Assembly: GCA_014529385.2 (NCBI GenBank)
Contig: CM043959.1
Coordinates: forward strand, 53,515,253 to 53,579,252
Length of the DNA: 64,000 nt
Source of the DNA: Adiantum capillus-veneris
Taxonomy: Eukaryota > Streptophyta > Polypodiopsida > Polypodiales > Pteridaceae
Reading direction: 5' to 3'
In this document: positions 22,666-33,070 of the stretch, one piece after another
How positions within the stretch are numbered: the first letter of the stretch is position 1
How the letters are laid out: every line of letters begins with the position of its first letter
Notes under the pieces: model-generated
What the model saw: only the letters and a program-made list of their open reading frames with translations
What the model was told of the DNA's origin: nothing
The model's database searches: none
Translations under genes and position numbers: made by a program

Positions 22666-23542
22666 CTACCAATGCTTAGACCATGGGCTATGCATAAATC
22701 TGCTGACCTGTGAGACTACAAACTGAATATCTGGCCTTGTGTTGCATACATAAATGAGGCATCCAATAGCAGTTTGGTAAAGAGTGACATCTGTAGGATC
22801 ACCAACATCATGAAGACTCAATTTTAATTTCGTTTCCATGGGAGTGGCAATAGATTTGCATTCCTCAAGTCCAAACTTACATAGCAATGTCTCTGTGTAG
22901 CTTTTTTGACACAAGGCAATACCACCATCACAATGCTTAAATTGTATACCCAAGTAATGATGCAACAATCCCAAATCTTTCATCTTGAAAGTAGCATTCA
23001 TATCAGCCTTAAATTCAGCAATATGTCTCTCATTTGGTCAAGTGATTAGCAAATCATCTACAAAAAGAACCACAATGAGAAGTACATCACCCTCACGCTT
23101 TACATACAATGTGCTTTCTGTTGGACTGATACGAAAGCCTCGTTTGACCAAATGAGTGTTAGCTTTCTCATACCAAGCACGAGGAGATTGCTTCAACCCA
23201 TACGAAGCCTTCTTACATTTGCACACTTTGTCCTCTTGTCCTTTCTTGACAAAACCGCGAGGTTGCGTTACATAAACTTCCTCAAATATGTCACCATTCA
23301 AGAAAGCGGTAACAATGTTTGATTGATATACATCCCAACCAAAAATGAGCTGCCAATGCACATAGAAAACGCACAGTAGTCATACAACAAGTGGCAGAAA
23401 AAGTCTGTTTATAATCTATGCCTTTTTGCTGTGCATAACCCTTTGCAACAAGTCGAGCCTTATGGCGATTGATCTCACCATCCGGCGTGCATTTCAACTT
23501 GTAAACCCACTTCGTACCAATGCCCTTTTTGCCAGGAGGCAA
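22666..23542 (-). pseudogene. copia reverse transcriptase (C1)
   Basis: Minus-strand pieces 23,542-23,291, 23,361-23,038 and 23,001-22,666 form the RT. Landmarks are [54 protein letters not shown], the catalytic box VLFVDDLLIT and LGLLHHYLGIQF. A frame change near 23,340 and a TGA right after LLIT break it. The normal tyrosine of YVDD is Phe (FVDD), which is common in this superfamily. The region up to 24,036 is the variable integrase-RT linker. Confidence 0.85.
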
Positions 23543-24036
23543 ATCACATAAAGTCCATGTGTCATTTTCTATAAGTGAATCATATTTTGATTACATGGCA
23601 GCCATCCAATTTTTTGAATTCTGTGCTTCATCAAAAGACAGAGGTTCCTCAACAATCATGTACTAGACATAGCCAAAGCATAACAATCTGATGCATACGA
23701 TGCATGGCCAGAGCTTGAACGAGTACGACTAGACAAAGGTGCATCCAATTTACTGTCACGCAATGTATGCACCAGCCATTTTTGCATACCTCTAGCTTGC
23801 TCATTTTCAGCCCTTTCCTCATCAAGTACATCATGTACATCTGCATTAGTAATAGACTGATCTGTAACACTTTTGGAAACCCCAATAGGCTGTACATTTG
23901 CCTCATTGGAATTTACATTCGAACTTCCACCACTAAAAAGAGGCAACAAAGTGTCATAAATGTTATGTGAGCTTACATTATTGTCTCTAGTACATGACAG
24001 CAAGGGCTTAACAGAATCTTCCACAAACACTACAAC

Positions 24037-24687
24037 CTATAAAACCAAAATACGCTTTGTTTGCGGATGATGCAACCTGTAACCTTTGCTTTTAGCACTA
24101 TAACCAACAAAAATACATTTGACAGCCTTATCATCCAATTTTTTGCACTGTGTTTGTGGCACCAAAGCATATGCCAAACAACCAAAAATACGCATGTGCT
24201 CAATAGAAGGCTTTCTATCATGCCATGCTTCATATGGAGTAATAGAGTGCAAAGCTTTTGTAGGACACCTATTAAGTACATAAGTGGCACACATGATAGC
24301 CTCAAGCCAAAAAGAATGCGGCAAAGCTTGACTTTTGACCATACATCGTGCCATTTTCATAAGTGACCTGTTTTTCTTCTCAGCAACACCATTTTGTTGT
24401 GGTGTATAAGGCAATGTACATTGGTGTTTTATCCCACGACTAGCCAAAAATGCATTAAATTCATGAGACATATACTTCCCCCCTCGATTGAAACGGAGGG
24501 TGTCCATAGTACATTTCGATACATGTTCAACCGTAGCCAGAAGTTGTTTGAAGCACATTAAAACTTCGGACTTCTCTTTAAGCGGAAATACCCATGCATG
24601 CCTAGAGTAATCATCAATGAAAGTCACGAAGTAAAGGTAATTGCCCAAGGATAGAGTTTGCATGGGCCCACAAACATCATTATGCAC
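24037..24687 (-). pseudogene. copia integrase core (C1)
   Basis: 216-codon frame containing HNDVCGPMQ (first catalytic Asp), FIDDYSRHAWVF, the second catalytic region and NGVAEKKNRS (Glu). At the second catalytic position the sequence is RFNRGGKY where the family has D-N/R-G-G, so Asp is replaced by Asn; 35 residues separate it from the Glu. The core ends in the typical SFWLEAI and YEAWHDRKPSIEHMRIFGC. The N-terminal HHCC finger is deleted. Confidence 0.85.
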
Positions 24688-24846
24688 AAGCTAAAACCTG
24701 CATGTGGCCCTAACTGAACCATCCTTTGGAAACTTCAAACGCTGCATCTTACCCAAAATACAGCCTCCAGAAGCACTAGGAATAGAAGTTTTGCCACTCG
24801 CAGCAGAACCATAAGAAGTGGCTACATTGTTGTTACCACCCTTTCT

Positions 24847-25227
24847 TTAAGAAGCAATAAAAGCCTGTTCAATTGCACGCTGCCTAGTCCTGTTTTTTCT
24901 AGAAAGTGACTCTTGCAACAGCAATGTGCATAATGCATCAGACTTGACAACTTCAGGATTTCCTTGGGTCATAAGTCTCCAAGTACTAGCAAAAGTCTGG
25001 TTAGACTGTGGTAAGGCATCAAGAATAGTCTGCACAAGGGAACTGTTTGAAATGACTTCACCTGCAGAAATAAGTTGCTCATTGATATCCTTGACACCAG
25101 CAAGGAAAGTGTCCATATCATCTTCCTCATGCATAATCTTTATCCCAGCTCTTTACATAGCAAAGCAATTTTAGCCTCATTGCGACTTGCATAAAGACCT
25201 GCTAGAATATCCCAAGCCTGTTTTGAA
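24847..25227 (-). pseudogene. copia gag fragment (C1)
   Basis: Contains MHEEDDMDTFLAGVKDINEQL, LDALPQSNQTFAS and LLLQESLSRK, matching gag of C2 at 29,290-29,936. The N-terminus is missing where the sequence switches at about 25,227 to a pol-end fragment. The C-terminal zinc knuckle is lost with the internal deletion. Confidence 0.8.
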
Positions 25228-25294
25228 AGGGAAGTAAGCCCAAAGCTTTATGGAAAGCGTTGAACTTATCATGAGACAATGCCTTTGTGAGAAG
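25228..25294 (-). pseudogene. Displaced pol 3'-end fragment
   Basis: About 67 bp matching the end of the C1 RNase H frame (22,119-22,185). It lies on the wrong side of an LTR fragment, showing a small duplication or a recombination scar between C1 and C2. Confidence 0.7.
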
Positions 25295-25416
25295 ATAGCC
25301 CTAGAATGATGGGCTATATACAATGCACGGAGGAAAAAACCTCCTAAAGAGGGAAAAAATTCCCTGACAGCCCTAGGTGTGTTCACACACATCACTACCA
25401 CATGTATATGGTAACA
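25295..25416 (-). repeat. Partial 3' LTR of C2
   Basis: Matches the pol-proximal half of the C1 LTR, from ATAGCCCTAGA to GTAACA. The distal half is missing at the junction with the pol-end fragment. Confidence 0.8.
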
Positions 25417-25435
25417 AATCCCCCCTGGAGTGATG

Positions 25436-26160
25436 CGGTGAACGAGAGCTAGCACATAGAGTAAAGGGAAGTGCCATGCCATGGACACATGATCAGCCCA
25501 CAACGGGGAGGTATCCAAAGCTTTGCGGAAATCTTCCAACTTCTCACGAGACAATGCCTTTGTGAAAACATCTGCAAGGTTGTCCGATGTTGGCACATAA
25601 GGCAAGCTGATCTCTTTCTCTTCTGCTGAGAGCCTCTCACTGACATAGTGGTAATGCACCTCAATGTGCTTTATGTGAGCATGAAAAATTGGGTTCCTCG
25701 CAACTGCCAATGCACTCTGGCTGTCGGTGTAGATAGTGTTGGCAGTGTCATGTCCAACACCCAAATCAACCATAAGGCATCATAACCATACACACTCAAC
25801 TGTAACTATGAAGGCTGCCTTGTACTTAGCCTCACAAGTGGAAGTGGCCACAGTAGATTGCTTCTTACTCAACCATCATGTACATGAGCTGGCAAGCATG
25901 AAACAAAAACCACTTGTGGACACTCGTGTGTCAAGAAAACCAGCCCAATCTGAGTCCAAAAAAGAATGTAAGTGGGGTGGCAATGATCCCTCTCTTGGGA
26001 TAAAACAAGCCAAGATGTAAAGTGCCACTCAAGTAGTGGAAAATCCTCTTGGTAGCCTGCCAATGCTTAGACCCTGGGCTATGCATAAATCTGCTGACCT
26101 GTGAGATTGCAAACTGAAAATATCCGACCTCATGTTGCATACATAAATGAGGCATCCAAC
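25436..26160 (-). pseudogene. copia RNase H (C2)
   Basis: Pieces with YTDSQSALAVARNPIFHAHIKH and DNLADVFTKALSREKL define the RNase H end, which here keeps the Asp of DNLAD. The upstream half (SDLDWAGFLDTRVSTSG-like text, about 25,900) is in a different frame. The long frame at 25,177-25,773 reads out of RNase H through the polypurine tract and LTR fragment and is not a real gene. Confidence 0.75.
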
Positions 26161-26880
26161 AACTGTTTGGTAAAGAATGACATCTACAGGATCACCAGCA
26201 TCACAAAGACTCAACTTCAAACCTGTTTCCATGGGAGTGGAAATAGGTTTGCAATCCTCAAGTCCAAACTTACATAGCAATGTATCTAAGTAAGTTTTTT
26301 GACACAAGGCAATATCACCATCACACTGCTTAAACTGTATACCCACCCAAGTAATGATGCAACAGCCCCAAATCTTTCATCTTTTTTCTATGCATTCAAA
26401 TCAGCCTTAAACTCAGCAATATATCTCTCCTATGGTCCAATGATCATCAACAAATCATCCACATAAAGAACCACAATGAGAAGTATATCACCCTCACGCT
26501 TTACATACAATGTGCTTTCTGTTGGAATGTTACAAAAGCCTCGTTTGACCAAATGAGTGCCAGCCTTCTCATATCAAGCAAGAGGAGATTGCTTCAACCC
26601 ATACAAATCATTCAAGATTGCAATAACAATGTTTGATTGATGTACATCCCAACCAAAATGAGCTGCCAATGCACATAAAAAATGCACAATAGTCATATGA
26701 CAAGTGGGAGGAAAAGTCTCTTTATAATTTGTGCCTTTTTGCTATGCATAACCCTTTGCAACAAGTCGAGGCTTATAGCAATCAATCTCACCATCCGGCT
26801 TGTGTTTCAACTTGTAAACCCACTTCATATCAATGGCCTTTTTGCCAGGAGGCAAATCACATAAAGTCCATGTGTCATTT
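26029..26880 (-). pseudogene. copia reverse transcriptase (C2)
   Basis: Decayed RT. The catalytic box is VLYVDDLLMI (about 26,442-26,486), then an LGIQFKQCDG segment and TPMETGLKLSL. Upstream text such as a GLKQSP-like segment and KWVYKLKHKPDGEI is spread over several frames. About 70 bp present in C1 between GLKQSP and FLNGDIF are missing near 26,607. Confidence 0.75.
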
Positions 26881-26965
26881 TCTATAGTGCATCATATTCT
26901 GATTGCACGACAACCATCCAATTTTCAAATTGCTTCATCAAAAGACAGAGGTTCCTCAACATCAT

Positions 26966-27920
26966 GTAGCTAGACACAACCAAAGCATAAGAATTTTATG
27001 CATAAGATGCTTGGCGAGAGCCTGAACGAGTACGACTAGAGAAAGGTGCATCCAATTTATTGTCACGCAATGTATGCACCAGTCATTTTGGCATACCTCT
27101 AGCCTGCTCATTTTCAGATCTTTCCTCATCAAGTACATCATGTACATCTACATCAATAATAGGATAATCTCTAACATTTTCAGAAACCCCCATAGGTTGT
27201 ACATTTGCCTCATTGGAATTTACATTTGAACTTCCACCACAAAAAAGAGGCAACAAAGTGTCATAAATGTCCTGTGAGCTGACATTACTGTCTCTAGTAC
27301 ATGACAACAAAGGATGAACAGAACCTTCCACAAATACAACATCACGTGAGACCAAAATATGCTTTGTTTGCGAATGTTACAACCTGTAACCTTTGCTTTC
27401 AGCACTATAACAAAAAAAAATACATTTGACAGCCTTATCATGTAAGCTAGACACAGCCAAAGCATAACAATCCAATGCATAAGATGCATGATGAGAACCT
27501 GAACGAGTACGACTAGACAAAGGTGCATCCAATTTACTGTCATGCAAAGTATGCACCAGCCATTTAGACATACCTCTAGCTTGCTCACTCTCAACCCTTT
27601 CCTCATCAAGTACATCATGTATATGTACATGAGTAATAGGCTGATCTGTAACATTTTCAGAAACCCCCATAGGCTATACAGTTGCCTCATTGAAATTTAC
27701 ATTCGAACTTGCACCACTGAAAAGAGGAAAGAAAGTGTCATAAATGTCATGTGAGCTGACATTATTGTCTCTAGTACATGACAGCAAGGGTTGAACAGAA
27801 TCTTCCACAAACATAACATCTCGTGAGACCAAGATACACTTTTTTGCGGATGATACAACCTATAACCTTTGCTTTGAGCACTATAACCAACAAAAATAAA
27901 TTTGAAAGCCTTATCATCCA
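26966..27920 (-). repeat. Tandem duplication of about 480 bp in C2 linker
   Basis: Two direct copies: unit 1 about 26,966-27,446 and unit 2 about 27,447-27,920. Both run from GCTAGACACA(G/A)CCAAAGC to a CAGCACTATAAC...GCCTTATCAT segment. C1 has one copy (about 23,662-24,135). The junction lies at GCCTTATCATGTAAGCTAG, with ATCAT shared between the two ends. Confidence 0.85.
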
Positions 27921-27921
27921 A

Positions 27922-28700
27922 TTATTTGCGTTGCGCTTGTGGAACTAAACCATAAGACAAACAACAAAAAACACGCATGTGCTCAATAAAAGGCTTTTTG
28001 TCATGCCATGCTTCATAGGGAGTAATAGACTGCAAAGCTTTCGTAGGACACCTGTTAAGTACATAAGTGGCAGACATCATGGCCTCAAGCCAAAACGAAT
28101 GCGGCAAAGCTTGGCTTTTGACCATACATCGTGCCATTTTTATAAGTGACCTATTTTCCTCTCAGCAACACCATATTACTGAGGCATATAAGGCACTCTA
28201 CATTGGTATTTTATCCCATGACTAAAAGGTAGAAATACATTAAATTCATGAGACATATACTCCCCCCTCGATCAAAATGGAGGGTGCCCATAGTATATTT
28301 CGAGACATTTTCAGCCATAGCCAGCAATTGTTTGAAGCACATAAAAACTTCGGACTTCGCTTTAAGTGGATACACCCATGCATGCCTGGAGTAATCATCA
28401 ATGAAAGTCACGAAGTAAAGGTAATTGCCCAAGGACGGAGTTCACATGGGCCCACAAACATCACTATGCACAAGCTGCAACTGCACGTGGCCCTGATTGA
28501 ACCATCCTTTGGAAACTTTGAATGTTGCATCTTACCCAAATTACACCCTTCCCAAACATGTTTGATAGGTGCTTCAAGAGACGGCAAAGAAGCAACCATA
28601 TCAGATTTTTGCAAACGCAACAAATTGGAAAAATTCAGATGACCAAAATGTGCATGCCAAAGTTTTGCATCTGAAATAGCCTTTGCATCCACAATTACAT
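27922..28700 (-). pseudogene. copia integrase (C2)
   Basis: HHCC finger LWHAHFGHLNFSNLL with the Cys pair reading WEGCNLGKM, so the first Cys is Trp. The core follows in pieces: VTFIDDYSRHAWVY, HFDRGGSICL (second catalytic Asp kept) and SFWLEAMMSATYVLNRCPTKAL. A frame change near 28,250 separates the second Asp from the Glu region, which is itself damaged. Confidence 0.8.
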
Positions 28701-29110
28701 TTGCAAAATTTTGCCCACACTCGTCATACAAAGTGATCTTATATAGCCCATGGCATAAAATGCCAGATGCAACAATTTCATCACCAAAACTGAGATCGTG
28801 TATAGTACATCTGTCATCCACAAATTTGACTACAAGATCAAGTCTAGCGAGTGTTGATACAGACAAAAGATTCTTCTTGATCCCAGGTACATAAAGTGCA
28901 TTGACAAGTGTGAAAGAACTACCATTTGCAGTAGTAAGCACAATCTTTCCAACTCCCTAAACCGGATAAGAGGCATTGTTGGCACAAGTAACTGAATTCC
29001 CATGAGGGGTAGACTCAAGAGAGATGAACTAATCATGATGTGAGGTAATGTGCTTTGTAGCACCACTGTCAAAATACCACACATGTGAATCTGCAGCAAC
29101 TAACATGCAT
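28700..29110 (-). pseudogene. copia aspartic protease (C2)
   Basis: The active site YFDSGATKHITSHHD keeps the D-S-G triad at about 29,070. It is followed by a TAG, then by VTCANNASYPV, another TAG and LTTANGSSFTLVNALYVPGIKKNLLSVSTLAR, the conserved protease-integrase join. Stops aside, the sequence is in one frame. Confidence 0.8.
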
Positions 29111-29289
29111 GCATCATGGACAATAGGATTATAGGTACACTCTGCACTAAAAGCCCATTCTGCATCAACATCAACATCACAATCTCCTTTCATAGAAGAC
29201 TCAACAATAGCTGCATTTATAGTGGAACCAGCATTTCTAGTGGAACCACCCTCTTTCTTCTTTGCCTCTTTGGCCTTTGACTTAGGACA

Positions 29290-30168
29290 CTACTTAATCA
29301 AGTGATCGTTAGCTTTACAATAATGGCAATGCATCTTCTTTTTGCCCTTACCACCAGAACATCCAGACAAATAGCTGCCAGCAGAAGCATTAGGAATAGG
29401 TGATTTTCCACTCGCAGAAGAACTATGAGAAGTGGGTGCATTACTATTACCTCCTTTTCTTCGAGCAGCAATAAAGGTATGTTCAACTGCACGTTGTCTA
29501 GTCATGTTTTTTCTAGAAAGTGACTCTTGCAATAGCAATGTGCATAATGCATTAAACTTGACAACTTCAGGATTTCCTTGCTTCATAAGTCTCCAAGTAC
29601 TAGCAAAAGTCTGGTATGAATCTGACAAGGCATCAAGAACAGTTTGCACAAGGAAACTGTCTGAAATGACTTCGCCTGTAGAAAAAGTTGCTCATTGGTA
29701 CCCTTGAAACCAACAAGGAAAGTGTCCATATCCTCTTCCTCATGCATAATCTTCGATTCAAGCTCTTTACGTAGTAATGCAAGTTTAGCCTCATTGCGAC
29801 TTGCATAATGACCTGTGAGAATATCCCAAGCCTGTTGGGCAGATTTTGTTGAACGAATGTGGGGAGTAATAGTGTGTTTCATGGACAATACAATCAATGC
29901 ATTAGCCTGTGCATCTTTTACTTCCCAAATGCTCAACTATAGGCAAAACAATTCTAACAACATTAATTCTTGCAGCAAGACCTGCAACATCGTCAACATT
30001 GCCTACATCCTCAGAACCAGGATGTACATCAATGCCCTACACAATATTCTAGATGCCCTTTGACACAAGAACATGTTGCATCATATAAGCCCACATAGGG
30101 TAACTGTCCCCATCCAATATGTCCTCATCATCAAGCATCTTGAACACATCTGTGTTGTTATCAGCCAT
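29290..30168 (-). pseudogene. copia gag and zinc knuckle (C2)
   Basis: The start is the ATG at 30,168 (MADNNTDVFKMLDDEDILDGDSYPMWAYMM), where the usual gag opening with a Y/F-x-x-W motif appears. A TAG follows near 30,055. Further on, MSIWEVKDAQANALIVLSM, QQAWDILTGHYASRNEAKLALLRKEL and LSRKNMTRQRAVE are the gag core. The C-terminus has a knuckle CHYCKANDHLIKQC. Several TAG/TGA codons and a shift near 29,680 interrupt it. Confidence 0.8.
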
Positions 30169-30475
30169 GGTAAATGTTGCACATAATGTGAAATTTGCCC
30201 GAAAAGAAGAGAACAAAGTGGAAACAACACGTCCCATATATCACAAACCGTAGAAGAGTGTAAGGGACATGTCATGTAGAAACGACATTGACAAAAATTT
30301 TGCACAAAATGACAAAACAACCTGCTCAATGCTGCCTGTAGTAGAAACGGAGGGCAAAATGAGCCCAAATTTTTTTTCGACCTATGAATGCTCGCAAAGC
30401 TCATTAAAATTGGAGAAAGTGAGCAGGCATGTGTTGGAGCAGCTGGCAATTAAGCCCGGGAGGATGCAACCTGGG

Positions 30476-30486
30476 CTCTGCTACCA
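30476..30486 (-). other. Primer-binding site of C2 (variant tRNA-Met)
   Basis: On the minus strand TGGTAGCAGAG, two bases after the LTR end; the initiator tRNA-Met site is TGGTATCAGAG, one base different. Confidence 0.75.
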
Positions 30487-30488
30487 AT

Positions 30489-30716
30489 TGTTGAAATTAG
30501 GGTTGTAGGAAAACACACATAGCTTGGAGAAGATGAAGGAAGCTCAAGGCACACAATTGAGAGTATATTACTTAGTGTGCAATGGAAAGATAGATAGCCC
30601 TAGAATGATGGACGTATATACAATGCACGAGGAAAAAAACCTCCTAAAGTGAAAAAAATGCTGCGACGATCCTAAGTGTGTTCACAACACATCACTACCA
30701 CATGTAAATGGTAACA
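30489..30716 (-). repeat. 5' LTR of C2
   Basis: 228 bp, matching the C1 LTR. The right flank is gag-like sequence of B2. Confidence 0.85.
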
Positions 30717-30950
30717 ATGGTGCCCTCATTGGCTGTCTTGACATCTAGGAGGATAACCCCTAGGTTGATAATTTTATTTTTCTATGAACATGAGTGTGTT
30801 TTCATCCATTGTGTAATGCTTTTTTGTCGATTGTACAACATATAATAGTTATATAGCATCATCTGTACTTACCCAAGAAGGATAACCTTCATCCGCATAT
30901 GCAACACTCTCAGGTTCCCTCTTGTAGGTCTCGCTTGGTTCCTTGAAGTA
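30717..30950 (-). pseudogene. Gag continuation of Ty3 element B2
   Basis: On the minus strand, the bases to the left of A2 continue the gag frame that stops at the right side of A2 (39,914): the codons after the target site read KEPSETYKREPESVAYADEG. The match of both sides confirms that A2 was inserted into B2. The segment ends at the C2 LTR. Confidence 0.65.
30946..30950. repeat. Target-site duplication of A2 (left)
   Basis: AAGTA, identical to the five bases at 39,914-39,918. Confidence 0.85.
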
Positions 30951-32576
30951 TGTAATGAAATTGGCCTATTTAACTTGAGAGTAGTGGAAATTAATGAGAG
31001 TACTTTTGAGAAATGACTTTGTGAGCATAACGGGTGAACATAATTGAAGATAGCAACATAATCATAGCAATTAGTTAACTTGGCATGAACAATACTTTTG
31101 CAAGAGAGAGAATTTAGAGAACATGACAACAATTGAGGACCGGATTTATGTGGAGCCGGCGGTCCCCCCTCCAATAGGCATTTGTATTATGATTTCTCCC
31201 ATTAAGAGAGACTTGTTACAATACAATCTTTGTGTTCCTTGTGACCTAGGTGATGCAATGAAGATGGAAAGCTTCATGCATCACAACATAACATAAATTT
31301 GAAGAAAGCTTTAACTATCCCAAGCCTCAGTCCCAAGACCTCAAACACCTTCGAAGGTGGAGAGAGCTAGCAAGGAATGAGGGTAAGGAAAAGGAAGAAG
31401 AAACATTTCGTAGGAGAAAGAATTAGTTCCTCACTTATCATAACTCTTGTTGCTAGCATACATAATAGCATAGTACTGAAGAAGAAGGAGATGGAAAGCT
31501 TAAGCATCTAAGCATGGCTCTTGGTTGGATTTGCACTCCATATCCAAGAGTGTTGGTGTAGGCTCTCAACCTCTACTTGCTTGGAGAAGGAGAGGGAGCT
31601 CTTGCACTTTGCATAGCACACAATGAGAGTGTTTGTGAGTGTGTGTGGGTGAGTATACCCCCTAAGCAACCCCCCTCCTTGCTAGGTCGACCCCCTCTTC
31701 TAGATCATTATTGAAGCTCATTGGCTCTTGCCAAGCCTAGCCAATCACAAGCTTGGGCCATTTCTAGCAATAGGTGTAGTCTTGGGACAAGTGTTCCCCT
31801 TTCCCCTTTGAGAGAGAGGACTTGATAAATGCAAAAACAATTAGATAATTCCAGTAATTTATCATTGGACCCCTTTGAAGCTTAGCCAATAGGATTCAAG
31901 CATCTCATGAAGGTAACATAGGTAGGGGCCTGACATGTGTCCCTACTGCCTCTTCAAGCTTGGGCCTTCCTTGTGTGTGTGAGTGTGTGTTCTCTCTCTA
32001 TCCCCTAGGAAAAGGGCTCGCCCCCCCTCTTGTAGGGATACTTTTGACTTTTGGTGCTCAAGCACCTTAGTCATCAAGCATGACAATGCACTTGAACTAG
32101 GGGTGTTCCCACAAGCATCTCTGGCAAGCATGTCAAAGCACCTCGATCACCTTAATCAAGTAGCAAGTCAAGCACCTCAAGCATGTAGCAGGTCAAGCAC
32201 CTCAAGCACCTCAAGCATGACAAGCACCTCAAGCACGACAAGCACCTCAAGCACAACAAGCACCTCGAGCTTGGGCCGGGTTCCCGCCTCAAGCTGAGCC
32301 CTAGCTTACCTAAGGCCAAAGGACTTTTACACACATTACGGAGGTCTTCAATGAAGCTAACCCTAAGGTCTTATGCTCCATTGGTTAGCCTTGCTCTTTG
32401 ATAGACCATCTCTCATTTGGGCCCTTTACCATTGGCCCCGTGTTGAGATAGATCTATAAGCACATATAAGCACATATCTATATCTTAACACTTGTTCTCG
32501 TTTATTCTCCCACATTAAGTGATCAATTTAATATGAGAAAATCATTTGGGTTGGTTAGATATTAGATTTTATGACA
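30951..32576 (-). repeat. 3' LTR of A2
   Basis: 1,626 bp. A minisatellite of CAAGCACCT-like units lies at about 32,155-32,270. The polypurine tract is the minus-strand purine run complementary to 32,577-32,590. Confidence 0.92.
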
Positions 32577-32590
32577 TTACCTCTCTCTTG
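32577..32590 (-). other. Polypurine tract of A2
   Basis: The minus strand reads CAAGAGAGAGGTAA immediately before the LTR start TGTCAT, identical to that of A1. Confidence 0.85.
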
Positions 32591-32939
32591 AGATCATAGT
32601 CGTCCTCGACAATGAGGTAGAAGAGATAAAGCCTTAGTCATTAGTCAATCTTACTTAGCGGGTAGAGCATCCCTTTTTACCCCATGACATCTTTCCAAGA
32701 TGGATGACTAATCCATTTGGTGCTTGGGAGACATAGCTGCCGCAAGCATGTCTGCTCTTTAGTCCATTTCATTCTCCCAAAGTAGAGTGACAAATTCTAC
32801 TTGGTGTTCGAGAGACGTCATCATCACAAACATGATTCTAAGCATGCATACTAGTTAAATTTGTGCACAATTAAAAAGAGGACTAGTCTTATAAGACAAA
32901 AACATGAGTCATTTAAAAGAAATTTGTACATTTGCTTAC
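32591..32939 (-). other. A2 3' untranslated region
   Basis: Non-coding, matching A1 16,303-16,640. No ORF is supported. Confidence 0.7.
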
Positions 32940-33070
32940 TCTAATGTAGCATTGTAATCATTGACAAGGTTCATACTATCCTTAAGCTGTACTCCTTGCA
33001 TCCATCTAGCATCTTCAAAAGGATAATTTTTGAACTTAATAAGATACCGTCGGATAATCTTACCATGTCA
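32940..33070 (-). pseudogene. Chromodomain of A2, after a stop
   Basis: After the TGA at 33,068-33,070 the frame continues HGKIIRRYLIKFKNYPFEDARWM and ends with a stop after ATLE. This matches the chromodomain of A1, where the equivalent codon is CGG. The K-W-K Trp is Phe. Confidence 0.8.

Larger units (their letters stand above)
21810..25227 (-). mobile_element. Ty1/copia element C1, 5' truncated
   Basis: Read on the minus strand: gag piece (25,227-24,847), internal deletion, integrase, linker, RT, RNase H, polypurine tract and 3' LTR. The gag-protease-integrase-RT order is that of Ty1/copia. The 5' LTR and gag N-terminus are absent: gag ends at 25,227 by fusion to a fragment of C2. The zinc knuckle, protease and integrase finger have been deleted (junction near 24,765). 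No 5-bp duplication fits 21,810 (flank AAGTT) with 30,716 (flank ATGGT). Confidence 0.85.
25295..30716 (-). mobile_element. Ty1/copia element C2, rearranged
   Basis: On the minus strand it has a 5' LTR (30,489-30,716), a variant tRNA-Met primer site, gag (start 30,168), zinc knuckle, protease, integrase, linker with an internal tandem duplication, RT, RNase H and a 3' LTR fragment (25,295-25,416). Nearly every domain has stops or frameshifts. It is the same family as C1 and both are in the same orientation, so C1 and C2 form a tandem that has lost the LTRs at the junction. Confidence 0.85.

Noticed and set aside
25177-25773. 198-codon minus-strand ORF
   Set aside because: Only its first half is RNase H. 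The rest reads through the polypurine tract, LTR fragment and a displaced fragment.
21810-30716. One single full-length copia element bounded by the outer LTRs
   Set aside because: Both gag and pol occur twice, a partial LTR lies in the middle, and no target duplication is found (AAGTT versus ATGGT).
32155-32270. Short CAAGCACCT repeats as a CRISPR or regulatory array
   Set aside because: Units are directly adjacent, variable and inside an LTR, so this is a minisatellite.
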